Shown here in pieces: positions 13,701 to 25,327 of a stretch of 64,000 nt of DNA; position 1 is the stretch's first letter; each line of letters opens with the position of its first letter. Under the pieces are notes generated by a model, which worked only from the letters and a program-made list of their open reading frames with translations, was not told where the DNA came from and did no database searches. The position numbers and the translations under genes are program-made. This stretch comes from Psoroptes ovis (taxonomy: Eukaryota > Arthropoda > Arachnida > Sarcoptiformes > Psoroptidae): positions 457,501-521,500 of the forward strand of contig PQWQ01000018.1 of assembly GCA_002943765.1 (NCBI GenBank), given 5' to 3'.

Positions 13701-16700
13701 GCTGCTGCTTAACAGATTGTTGAGCTTGTTGCAAAAAATTATTTGATTGAAACGCAGTGTTATTATCTACCAATTGCATGTTATACAGCCATGGTATTAA
13801 AAAATCCAATAAATTTTCGCATACATTGGTCATAGATGTTTGTTGTATACGATATGTTATTTCGCTAAATATAATCATTGTCAACTGGGGATGCAACATG
13901 GACATACGTTTTGATATTGTTATCATTGAATAACGATATATATTGATTAATAATGGCTCATTTCTAATTTTGATTTCATTTTGATAATTTTCACCATCAT
14001 CATTTTCATTATTTTGCTGTAATAATCTATTATTATAACTATAGTTTTCATTATCATTGGATGATGATGTGTAATATAGAAAACGATTGTCCAATATTTG
14101 TAACAATTGTAATGCCAATTGTTTTATTTCAATACGTGGACATGATATATTTATTATTGTTACAATTATGATTGCAATGTAACGATCACATGGATATTCT
14201 CGAATAGAAAATATTGTAGCCAATGCAATGAAACAATTATCAGCAATGTTTGCTGGGCGTGTATAGCAACACTCGATGAGCCATTCTAATAATGAGCCAG
14301 CATCAGAATTATTCTCCAATAGCAATATAAGAGTTTCTAAACCAATTTCATTGATACGTTTTTCGGAAGCGTTCAATAAATTCAATAGCCAAAGATAAAA
14401 ATTTTGATTATCAAATAAATTGCTATTGAATATCGGCCCAGCACTTATTACAGTTGCCATTGAGCGTATTGATAAATATTCTAATTCAGTAATAAAACTG
14501 AAATCTAATAATTGCTGTTCGTTACTCTTGTTTTGATGCTGCCGATGTGGACTTTGATGATTCAAACGATTATTACTATTGGCCAACATATTACCATATT
14601 TACCACTCCAATTGATGAATAAATTGAATAAATTGGAACGCAACACTTTGGAGAATTTGGCATCACGCTGTTCAATCGGAAAATTTCTAATCAAATTATG
14701 AATAAAATGGCAATACGATTCTTTTATATCATTTGTATGACATTCTTTTGATTCAGATTCATATTCAAAATATAGGCGAATACCATCAATATATTCATTC
14801 AATGTTTGTGATAATAAGTCGATTGGACATTTTGAAAATGTTTTTCTTTCGGCAATGAATTTTAATAGACGTCCAATCTGTATTCGCAGCATTTCACGTC
14901 TTTTTCGGCGTCTTAGATTTTCTTGTTTACGATCGATCGACTCACGAAATAATGGCATTAATTCTTCTAATAAATCAGGCAATGCATACGGATTTATTTG
15001 TGATAAACCTAACACAACTGCATTACGCAAATCAAATTGCTCTACTCGTAATAATGGTATGATTTGCTTGAATAAATTTTGCCCACTATTATTAGCGTTA
15101 CTGCAACGATTCATTATCGGTGATCGATTACCATCAATCATTAGTGATGTCGTTGCGGATGTTGTTGAAACAGTCGATGATATTTTCTCGGACATCAATG
15201 AATCTGGTGATACACAGTTATTGGTAGAATCATTTATCACATTATTATAATATGAAGATACCGATATTGATGAAGGTGCAATACTACATGCAAACATCAA
15301 ATATGATTTCCATAATTCTAAATAAAATGTTCTTTCATATGAAGAAATTGAACGCTTTAAATTTGATGTTGTACGTAATATCGATGATGCACGATTGTCA
15401 TTCACTGGATTTGGATCAATATTTTGAAATAATGCATTAGATCGTTGTCTTACGATTGGCCATGCTGATGATATTGCATTTGGACAATGTTTGATTACTT
15501 CAGACATCAATGACATCAGACAAACATTCCATGCATTCAATTTCAAATCATCATCATATAATAATGTCTGATTAGTGATGCTATTACTGTTGTTCGTCAT
15601 CATTGTTGTTGTGACTACTGTAGTCGTGATCGATGTTTGGTCGGAAAATGTTGAAGATGTTTCAGTTTGTGTTGAATGAATCGATTTAATGGTGCCGGCC
15701 GTTGAAGATGCAGATGTTTGTGCGGAATTCATTCCACTGGAACCGACACTTACGCCACTCGAAATACTTGTTACAGTACCACCGCTATTGTTTGCAATAT
15801 TAGTCGTCGGATTGATTTGCTGATGATGATGGCCGCCACTGTTATTATTAGTTATATTTGAATTGGTTGTTGACGATAGTTTTTGATTATTATTACGGTC
15901 AAATGAGATCCATGAATTATTTGTACGCTCAGCTAGCCATTGTAAATCAATTTGATATGACATTGAAATAATTAATTGCCGTTCACTTGCACTGATGTAT
16001 GGGAAACAATTTTCTATTATGGTTGGACATGTTGCATCAATTATTGTTGCAACTGGTTCATCATATTGTTTTGCATTAGGGGCATTTATATCTTGGATTA
16101 AATTAGATGACTGTCGCAATAATAAATTCGATAATATTCGAACATCTTTCAATATATAACTGGCCAAACGACGATTTGGTTGACGGTAATGACATAACAT
16201 TACCAATGCTAATCCCTCAACATTGTATAATACATTAGCTATTTGATCTAATTTTTTTGTATCGATTATGGGTGAATTATTTTGTATTTGCTGTGCTTGT
16301 TGTTGCGGCTGCTGTTGCACTTGTTGCTGTTGTTGTTGAATAGTATTTTTCCATGAAGTTAACAATTGTAACAACATACGTAATGAATTCATCAATAAAT
16401 CTTGATTTGTATCTTGTATTTCATTTAATATGAAATTTAAGAAGCCATTTATGACATCGACACGCCAATCATCGAAATCAACGATCAAATTTTGTAATGC
16501 TTGGAAAGCTAATACATTCATTTCTTCATCAATGTTGATGGTTAAACGTGACAATAGATCAATTAAATCAGATTTAGAGATACCATCTGGTATCAAACGT
16601 GGTATGGCTGCAACACATGTGCGAAATAAATCAATTTTAGGTTTACGTTCACCACTGATCATATCATCTGGCTCTTTTACATTTGGTATTGATGTAATCA

Positions 16701-18378
16701 TTAATGGTCGACCAAATTGTTGATCTAATGCACGTAAAATATCACTCAATGTTTTTCGCACATACGGATAATAATGACTCATGCCAATATTTTTTGCCAT
16801 TTCATCAGTTAACATTTTATTCAAAAATGTTTTCTTTACTCGTAATGTATTACCAGATGGCAAAACGCCTAGTGTTCGTGGCATGGGCGGCTCACCGTCT
16901 TTCTGTTGCAGGCTATCAGCGACAACCAAGAAAGATCGAAGTCCAATACTCATTCGTTCAGGCGTCAAAACCATTTTGATTGGGCGTCCAACAGACAATA
17001 AATCAAATACGATTTCTTTCATAGCAAAATCTAAACGTTCTTGTGCTATGAATTGTATAATTTTTACAAATATATTCAAAGGTGTATCTCTCGGCACAAC
17101 ACCTTTTGAACCTTTGGGAAATAATGAATTTACAATCGAGTGTAATCGCGTTTGAGTTGATGTGTTTGATTCACATTTGATTCGTATCATATAAACCCAT
17201 AGCAAACGATATAATGATTCCAATGCAACACGAGACATTTTTGGATCACGATTTTTCAAATGTCCTAAACACATGGCTAAAAAATAATGCCAATTCGTAA
17301 GAAAAAATGTTTTTTGACTAACACACAATAAGCATGTGACCAATGGGAATAATGCTAAACAGTGTTTTTTCTTGGTGCATAGATCCAAACACGGCGAATA
17401 TAATAATTCAACAAAATTTTTCAAACACGGTACATTCACTTCATTTTTGACTGTTGCAGCAACTGGCACCAATATTTCAACAAACAATCCGGCTAATGCA
17501 TGTTTTATATCTTTATCCTTGACTTCTTGAAAATATTGAGCACATTCATGCATGAACTGGAAGGATGCTTCAAATTCTTCGATAGGTACCATTTTGATGC
17601 GAAAAAATTTCATTCCCATCAGTAATGAAATGATAGAATGCGTAACTATTGGACTAGGATCACGAGAACGTAATTCATTAAATTCTTGCATAAAACATTT
17701 CCGCACTGATTGGAAACGCGAATGTGCTAATACACCAATTACTTCAGCATATAAATCCGCAATCATATTAATATTGGCTATATTTGGATTTGATTGAGCA
17801 TCTTCACGAAATTTGAAATGTTTGAATGCCAATTTTTCAATATATTGTGTCAAATCATCATAACCAGGATGCAACGGTAACTGTTTCAATACTTCAATTA
17901 ATACTAAACAAAATATAAATTCAACAGCTAAATCACGTTTTTCCAACAGATAATACAGTTCGATATCGGAATTATCTAAAGATTGTATATTTGATTTTGT
18001 CAATGAATTCGATTTTGATGATGAAAATTGTTGCTGCTGCTCTTGACTGATACGAACAATACGTTGATTTTCTTCAGCAAATACATTCGTTGCATTCATT
18101 TGTCGTTCATACCATTCAAATAATAAACGTAATTGTGATGGTAAACAATGCTCAGCAACAGTGCCGAATGCTGTCAATAATTGATCAAATATTGGATCTT
18201 CACCTCTTTGTAGCCATTTTGCTAATGGTTTTTCTAACGATTCCGTTGCTAATATTGTATCGATTTTTTTCACGGATAATATTGAAAATTCATTGAATAA
18301 TTTACGCAATATTACTTCACCAGGTTTTTCATTATCATTCATAGCGTTATTATTAATATAATTATTATTGATATTCAT
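7800..18378 (-). CDS. fry: Furry, giant HEAT/armadillo-type scaffold protein
   Basis: Furry homologue of about 3470 residues, close to the length of insect Furry. Family knowledge: it scaffolds and activates NDR/Tricornered kinases in cell-shape control, dendrite branching and tiling, and acts at microtubules and spindle poles. Exons: 18378-8446 (3311 codons, no intron), 8365-8137 and 8050-7800. Donor gtaagc, acceptor tttag, donor gttagt and acceptor ttcag join in frame. The N-terminus (PGEVILRKLFNEF, CLPSQLRLLFEWYERQ) matches the conserved Furry/Mor2 start, followed by alpha-helical repeats. Conserved blocks are broken by Asn/Asp/Ser-rich low-complexity stretches, notably around 9.1-9.9 kb and 12.2-13.2 kb. 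The start is the ATG at 18378; a second in-frame ATG follows 12 codons later. It is head-to-head with the GOLM-like gene. Confidence 0.93.
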
Positions 18379-19206
18379 TTTTCTTAATTAAATAATCATG
18401 ATATCGTGGCTAATAAAGATCAACTGACGTTATAATTTGTTTACAAATCGAATTCGAATGTTTTTATTTTTGTTTTTTTTTCGAAAAACATTCGAAATGC
18501 CATCCACAAAGAGCGTTTCGAAAAAAATTAGAGATTAAAGATTGAAAATTTTTTAATTTTCAAAAATATTTTTAAAAATTGAACCCTTTATTCAATTATC
18601 ATCCAAATTAGACATTGACTCATGATCACCATGAATCATTCGTTTATTTTCAAATGTGATAATTTTGAAAAAACAATAAACAACAAAAAAAATTTATTTT
18701 GAAATTTCGTTTGTCAATCTTGACGTGTTATCGTCAGTTTTCAGCTTGTTTCAACTCTGAAATTGACGTGTGAATTTTTTCTTGAGTTTTTTTTTGAAAT
18801 TGAAAAAAATAATAAATAAAATATTCAGGTTGGACATGTACATTTTCACATTTATGGAAAAAACGAAAGATCATCTCTTTCTTTAAATGCATACACAGAT
18901 ATATTTATCCATGTTTTGATGACATAGATTAATGAATATTGATGTAATATGCTAAAAATAATAATGATAATAACATGAAATTGCTGGTTATGTGATGATT
19001 TTTGAAACCGAATTGATTATAAAAATGCTCTGGTTTCATTTGAATATATTTATCCATTAATTTTTAAATTCAATTACTCAATCATCAAACATATAATTTG
19101 AGCTCATCATTCGCCACTTTGAGTCATTTCAAGCAAATAATCTTAAAATTAATATCTGCTAAATTATTGTCTATCGCCGAATGTTTTGAATCGAATTCAA
19201 ATTTAA
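18379..19206. promoter_or_regulatory. Divergent promoter region between fry and GOLM-like gene
   Basis: 828 bp between two start codons pointing away from each other. No gene is seen. Two copies of tgacgtg, a CRE/bZIP-like word, lie at 18721-18727 and 18764-18770, 43 bp apart. The first is followed by tcgtca, half of the inverted motif. The region must contain both promoters and 5' UTRs. The motif role is inferred only. Confidence 0.45.
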
Positions 19207-20304
19207 ATGGGTCTATCATCAGCTACACGTGGCCATATGCGTCCATTTGGTGGCCGTAGTCCACCGTTTCTTGTTGCAACATTATGTGTTGGTCTATGTG
19301 TATTGGGAATCAGTTATTGGCGTTTAAGCATTCAGTATAATGATATTGAAGATCAATTACGACGATTGATACAGAAAAAAGATTCATTAGAAGCAAATGA
19401 ATCATTCATATCGAAACAATTAGAATTACGAGAAGAAAATTTTAGTGAAGCAAAAGTAAATTTACAGAAAAAAGAAAAAGATTATAATGATTTATCATTG
19501 AAATTTAATGAACAAACTAATCAATTGAAAAAAATTGAAAAACAAAATGAAATTTCCAAATCCCAGATAAATGAATTACAATCAAATATTGATGAATTGA
19601 AAGAATCCAAACAAAAATTGATTGATGAAAATGAAAAATTGAAATCAGAATTGAAAGAAATGAAAGAAAAATATGATAATTTATCTAAAATTCAAAACCA
19701 AAATAAATCGTCAATAGCACAATTGACAAATGTGATACAATCACCATTGAATCAACAACAACAACAAATACAGCAGCCACCACCGCCACAATCAAATCAA
19801 ATGAAATTATCATCACCATCAAATGATAATAATCATAATAATAAACAAAACATACCAGCACCAATGTTGATGGAATCACAATCACAAGTAGGTGTAGCTG
19901 CAATACCTGATCTAAATGGTAATGGTAATAATGTTAAATCACAATTAAATCAAATGGAACAAATTCAAAAACCAAAAATCGATGATTCTGTTATAAAATT
20001 GATCAAAGATAATGTCAGATCATTAAGTAATGATGTTAAAAATAAAAATAATAATAATAATGGTAGCGATGACAATGGCAATGATAATGATCATCAAAGA
20101 CAGCCAAAATCAGCTGAAAATTTTGATAATAATGATCAAAATACGAATAATCAACAAGACAACAACAACAATAATAATAATAAATCACCAATGTTTGATG
20201 ATAATTTTGATGATAATGTTGGTGGTGTTGGTAATATGGATGGTCGTGAAAAATTGATCGAAGATAAAGATGCATTATTAGATTCGAACAATATTGATGA
20301 TTAA
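19207..20304 (+). CDS. GOLM1/CASC4-like Golgi type II membrane protein
   Basis: 365 residues in a single exon. The N-terminus has the family layout: MGL start, a short basic stretch, one transmembrane segment (about residues 20-42, FLVATLCVGLCVLGISYW) and then a long Lys/Glu coiled coil (about 45-165). After that comes a Gln/Asn-rich acidic tail with long Asn runs. GOLM1 and GOLM2/CASC4 are cis-Golgi proteins with the same architecture and similar start. Their role in trafficking is only partly known. The tail is low-complexity and not informative. Alternatively it is an unrelated coiled-coil Golgi protein, but the MGL-basic-TM-coiled-coil start favours this family. It is convergent with haspin, about 300 bp away. 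Confidence 0.7.
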   Translation: MGLSSATRGHMRPFGGRSPPFLVATLCVGLCVLGISYWRLSIQYNDIEDQLRRLIQKKDSLEANESFISKQLELREENFSEAKVNLQKKEKDYNDLSLKFNEQTNQLKKIEKQNEISKSQINELQSNIDELKESKQKLIDENEKLKSELKEMKEKYDNLSKIQNQNKSSIAQLTNVIQSPLNQQQQQIQQPPPPQSNQMKLSSPSNDNNHNNKQNIPAPMLMESQSQVGVAAIPDLNGNGNNVKSQLNQMEQIQKPKIDDSVIKLIKDNVRSLSNDVKNKNNNNNGSDDNGNDNDHQRQPKSAENFDNNDQNTNNQQDNNNNNNNKSPMFDDNFDDNVGGVGNMDGREKLIEDKDALLDSNNIDD

Positions 20305-20609
20305 TCAAATTTTCAAATCTTTGATAAATGATATATCTTTACATACATTCTTGAATGATGATTACATGTTTTTTTCTTGTGTAGCCAATTTTACTAATTG
20401 TCTTAGAAACTGCAATTTTATCATTTTATTGTTTACTTAAATTTATTTACTCATTTAAACATATTACAACCGATACCGGATTTAAATCTTATAAAGCATT
20501 CATTATTTGAAAGAAAAATGAAAATAAATTGTGATTTACATTCAAAAACAATCGATATTTTAATCATCATTTAGTTTCAAATGATCAATGAATTCCAGCT
20601 CAAAACAAA
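20305..20609. other. Convergent 3' spacer, GOLM-like and haspin
   Basis: 305 bp between the stop codons of two converging genes. It holds the 3' UTRs, with AT-rich sequence including aaaataaa near 20520. No gene is seen. Confidence 0.55.
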
Positions 20610-22375
20610 TCAATTATCACAATTGTTTGATGATGATGATGACGATGGTGATGATTGATTTTGTTGTATTTCAATCATTGATCTCATAGCATTAATCGAT
20701 TGATTATTATCATTGATTGAATTATTATTGATTTGATGTTTAAATCTACGTAATGGTACCAAATGGTTTAAATTTTTTCGTATAAATACATTATGATAGA
20801 AATATTTCAGCGATTTCGACTTGAACAATGAATGAATATAATATTTAATTATTGAACGTGTTTGTTGATGATAATAATTCATAAATCTAAATCTAGATGA
20901 TGAATGATTGCCATTATTTTGTTTGGTAGTCGTGGATGTTTTTTCATTCAATTTTTTTCGCATTACATTCAAAAATTTACGCAGAATATAAATCAACCAA
21001 TAAATATTTGTTCGTGGATAAAAACCTTGCCAATCATTATTGATTTCGACTGCCATCGCTTTGTATGTATCATTTTGATGTAGTAAATGATTGTGATTAG
21101 GGTAGGTTTCACATTTACGTTGCTGCTGTTCAAGATCATTTTGATCGAATAAATGTGATAGATTACGAAAATGTATACGATTCTCTGGTTGAGAAATAAT
21201 TAAATTAAGGACTTAGAATTTAAGAAAAATCGAAAATAACGAAATTTACTTATTTTCAAACGTGAAAATGTTGTATCAATAACTTTGACCATTAAATTAT
21301 ATGATGATAAATGTATGAATTCATTATCATATACATACGTTAAACGTGAATTCGCAGTATTTTTAATCAATATATTGCCTAAATGTAGATCACGATGTTC
21401 AAATTCATAGATTTTTTCCGCTACAATGAAACCAAGTAACAATTGTTTAGTAATTGATAATATTTCTACAGGATTATATGTTGCTAATTGATCATATAAT
21501 GATTGTCCACAATCTTCCATTTTGATTGCTGCCACTTCTGGTCGGATTTGATTTTTAATCAATAAAAATTGATCATTATTTTCATCATCAGAATCATTTG
21601 ATTCATCATTAACATTATTATTTGAATCGATCAATTTACGATAATCAAATTTAAATATACATTTAAATTTATTATCATTGTCGTTATTGTTTTGATTAGA
21701 TTTTGATGATAATTTTTGAAAATATTCCGGTATTTTTGAGTGTTTAATCAAAAAACAATCGTATACGATTGGAAATAATGGACAAAGATAGCCATAATTA
21801 TTATGATTCAACCGAATACCATAGTTTAGATATGACAAATTGATCGATATACGAAATTCATTATAAACATCTTTATAATTAGTAATCGATGATGATATAT
21901 GAATTCCATGTAAATTTTTAATAATACAATCACTGAATACTTCGATGAATTTGATTATTTTATCGTTGCCACCATTATTATCATTTGAATTATAGGTGGA
22001 ATTCATACAAGAATTCCCGGCTGAATCGGTTTCGATGTTCGCTTTGAAATCATTTGAAATTTCACCATTATTATTATTGTTTGATGAAAATTTTTGACGA
22101 TAAACTTGTGCATAAGAACCAGAACCAATGTATTCAAAACATTCAAATTGATCGCGAATCGGAAATGCACATTCATAACTGATTGAATTTTTTTCATTGG
22201 TTAAATTCAGCAATTTTGATCGATATTTATCATCATTTAAAATGAATTTTATCTTCAGAATCATTGAAAGCAATGTTAATCTTAAAAAGGAATCAATTTC
22301 TCATTTATAACTTACAATTAATTGAAAATAATCTTCAAATCGTTTCACATCGATATCATCACTGTTGGCATCCAT
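20610..22375 (-). CDS. HASPIN: Haspin, atypical Ser/Thr kinase (histone H3 Thr3)
   Basis: Mitotic kinase; the family phosphorylates histone H3 at Thr3 to place the chromosomal passenger complex at centromeres. Exons: 22375-22316, 22252-21250 and 21184-20610, giving 545 residues. The kinase core shows the Gly-rich loop (YIGSGSYAQVY, about 62-72), IIKFIEV with the likely ATP-binding Lys, and KMEDCGQSL. It also shows the haspin-type catalytic loop EHRDLHLGNIL (about 304-314) and VIDTTFSRL, where haspins have DYT-type residues instead of DFG. Exon 3 gives the family C-lobe end (MAVEINNDWQGFYPRTNIYW). An Asn-rich insertion of about 45 residues sits between the Gly loop and the Lys strand. The N-terminal extension is very short compared with vertebrate haspin. 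The intron 1 acceptor is chosen to keep frame; an upstream start is blocked by in-frame stops. Confidence 0.9.
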
Positions 22376-22520
22376 TAATTGTTTTTTAAAATCAACCGAT
22401 TGGTACAAAGAAAAAGTTTATTAAAATATTTTCGCATGAAATTTCGATCATTTCCATGGTATTTTGTATTCAAAAGCGAATAAATCAAATTACGAATTCT
22501 TGAATTTCGAAATTAGCCGA

Positions 22521-22700
22521 TCAATTCAATTTTCGAAAACTATCAATCCTAGCCTTGATACCAGTGATTTGTTCAACCATAGTTTCGTTCAAGGAAATCA
22601 TGGCGAAAATTAAATGAGGAAAATAAGAAAAATGTCCATATGTCCAATGATCAATGAATGTTTCCTCTAAACAATTATGATTTGTCAAAAATTTGATCAT
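22521..22700 (-). CDS. Hypothetical 59-residue protein
   Basis: Short ORF with an ATG at 22700, bounded upstream by an in-frame TGA. It is not low-complexity: Trp, His, Cys and charged residues are mixed, ending ITGIKARIDSFRKLN. I do not recognise it, and it has no clear signal peptide or membrane segment. It lies between the haspin start and the plus-strand gene at 22769, so it could be a real small gene, a leftover exon, or chance. A check for an in-frame link to haspin found no suitable acceptor. Confidence 0.3.
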   Translation of the reverse strand: MIKFLTNHNCLEETFIDHWTYGHFSYFPHLIFAMISLNETMVEQITGIKARIDSFRKLN

Positions 22701-22768
22701 ATTCAAGTAATCATTCGATCACCGATCATCGAACACAGAGCAGATTTGATTTTTACAGAGCTCCGATT

Positions 22769-23172
22769 ATGGATAAATGGTTACAAAAATTGTTTTGTTT
22801 AATTTATTTGTGCATTATGATCACTTCTTGGTGTGCCGGTTATCATGTTTATCGTATCAGAGGCATGTATTTAGGTGATTTACCTGAACAAGCTGATGAA
22901 GAATTAATTAGATATATTTATCATCCATTGATGGGATTGCGTAAGTTCATTAAAATCATTTGATCTTCTATTTCAATTAGATTTATTGATCATTAGTGAA
23001 TATTGCCACCGTATGGGCTATAGTCGCCGGTACTAATCTGGGCTGTTTTGTTGGCATGATGAATTTTATGATGCGTAAATCGATCAAGTATAATCTAATG
23101 ATGATGTCAATGATGTTGAATGCATTATGGAGTATGCTATATTTTCTTCATTGGGCTAAAGTCATTGATTGA
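22769..23172 (+). CDS. Small multi-pass membrane protein, unknown family
   Basis: Two exons, 22769-22940 and 22997-23172, joined by gtaagt and tcattag sites in phase, give 115 residues. Three hydrophobic segments are visible: about residues 8-28 (FCLIYLCIMITSWCAGYHVY), 58-78 (NIATVWAIVAGTNLGCFVGM) and 92-110 (MMSMMLNALWSMLYFLHW). I do not recognise a family. A conserved splice phase and good hydrophobic periodicity argue that it is real. A poly(A) signal aataaa lies at 23205-23210, 33 bp after the stop. The KCNQ-like gene converges only 91 bp away. Confidence 0.7.
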
Positions 23173-23263
23173 TGAATTGAGTTGACATTGATCGCTTTAA
23201 AATCAATAAAACTTATAAAATTACATAAGAAATTATTCAAATAAATTGATGAAACAATTAAAA

Positions 23264-24935
23264 TTATAATAAAAGATCATGTTGCGATGATCTAGGTGTT
23301 GATAAATCTAATAACAATTGTTGTGATGGCAATAATGGTTCAGCAGAGGGTTCTTCAATCTTTTTTGAACGTTTTTTTCGATGAAGACAATTCCAACATT
23401 GAACATTTTGTCGTAATATTCGTTTCAATGGTATATGACGACGTTTCAGCAGCAAAAATGGATTGTGTCTAAGACTTTTATCATCTTTTGAAGATGATTT
23501 GTTTGATAAATTGCTTTTAACTGACGTTTGACCAGATCTCTGACTCAGAATATCGTTTTCCGCTTGGTCACCAGATGGTGGCTGACCGCCTGATGGTCCA
23601 TTATCACCATTTCCTCTTTGATCATCGATACTTGGACGTTGTCGTGTCTGCACTGGCAGTGTTTGATTTGATTGAATCGTTTCAATTTGACGCCGAGCAT
23701 CAACCATTGAATCCCATAAATGATCAATTTTTGTGTGTAAATTCAGCAACATGTTTGTTTGTTGCCAACTAGTTTGCATATAAGTTGCATAGAAATTTTT
23801 CGAGTCATTGATTTCTTCGCTCGCGATAAATTTTCGTTTGTAATATGCATGTTTAAGCAAAAATATGAATTTCACTGCATTCGGATTAAAATATTCAACA
23901 TTCAACGGATCATTCTCATCTGGGATCCGGTTAATGAATTGTAATGAATGATCGTGCGGTGAAATGCGAACCAAAAGTGGTGGATCACCTTCTTGTTGAC
24001 GATCTTGTTGTTTTCGAATACGATATACTTTCCATGCGTTCTGGACCATAGCTGCACCAAAATTTTGTCGTAAAGTACCGGCAGTACTACATTCTTCTTC
24101 ACATTTCAAAGCTAGCGCAGCACCCACGATGCCGGCTGGTAAAGCGAATAACCATACACCTAATATCATTGCAAATGCTGTGACAATTTTTCCGGCAGTG
24201 GTGATTGGTGCTGCATTACCATAACCGACAGTAGTGAATGTAACCACAGCCCACCAAACAGAATTAGCGACAGTATTAAAATAAGAATTAAATGGTTGTT
24301 CAATAAAATACATGAGGAAACCGAATGAAAATACCCAAACAGCACAATAATAAATGGATACCATTAATTGAAATCTTTCAGACCAAATTGCTTTCCACAG
24401 TAATCGAATCATAACGAAACGATTTTGAAGAAACCAAATCATACGAAAACCACGAAGACCGGCAGCCAATGGTAGCCAAACACAATCCAATGCAACATCA
24501 GCAATCGTAACTCCGATAACAGCCATATCAATTATGTAAAGTGGATTAATCAACATCCAAAATATGCCATATTTACCTGAATATTGTGGCAATACTGTTG
24601 ATGACCATACATTCAATACGAATTCAGAGAAAAATATTATTAAACAAGATAAATCTAACCAAAACAATACGATGTATGATGTTTGGCTACCGACATCTGG
24701 AATGATTGTTTTGATGTGAAATTAATAGTTCAAATGTTCGGAAATAAATATGGAAATACTCACCGATTTGCATAAACATAGTGACCAGAATACAAACAGT
24801 GATCAACATCATCATAAAAATTTGATACAATATACTTAGCCAATGTCTTGGTACATGTAAAAACATGTAAACCACATATTTGTTACGAGGTGTATTGATC
24901 AATCGTACTAATAATGGTTGATGGAATTGAATCAT
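23264..24935 (-). CDS. Divergent KCNQ-like voltage-gated K+ channel
   Basis: Six-transmembrane potassium channel subunit of 534 residues from the ATG at 24935. Exons: 24935-24764 and 24696-23264. S1 (about 30-55), S2 (about 68-88), S3 (about 108-125), S4 (about 137-160), S5, the pore loop with TVGYGN (about 213-218) and S6 with the KCNQ-type FALPAGIVGAALALK are visible. After S6, GAAMVQNAWKVYR matches the calmodulin-binding helix A of KCNQ channels. The stretch YKRKFIASEEINDSKNFY resembles helix B. Oddities are Asn after GYG where most K+ channels have Asp, and an S4 with few regularly spaced Arg. An acceptor-like tttgcag at about 24956 runs in frame into the ATG, so a further upstream exon is possible. 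Confidence 0.85.
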
Positions 24936-25327
24936 TTTTTCTTCGTCTGAATGATCTGCAAAGGTTCAAACAATAATCACCAAAATAATAATGAATCGAT
25001 ATGGTGATATTTTTTCAGATAAAGCATGAGCGATCATAGGCCGATTATCAATGATTTTGATCGATTGTTTTTGCAAAATTTCGAATCCATGATAAATCAG
25101 CAATAATTTTCAAGGTAAAACTCGATGACCTATTCAAATCATACAAAATCAATCAATTCCAATACTTTCGATCAAATGAATTTGCAAAAATAAAATATTG
25201 ATTAATCGAATCAGAGTTGATCGAAATGATTCGATTAATATTTGATTAATCAATTAATTCAAATTTTGACCGATAATTATTTAAATAGAAAACAGAAATA
25301 AACAAAATATATGACCCAGAATTCTAA
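24936..25327. other. Head-to-head spacer upstream of KCNQ-like gene
   Basis: 392 bp between two divergent start codons. An in-frame acceptor-like site at about 24956 (minus strand) may mark an untranslated or short coding first exon of the channel gene. Candidate minus-strand starts in 24980-25100 could not be joined in phase. The rest is AT-rich with gattaat repeats. Confidence 0.45.
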
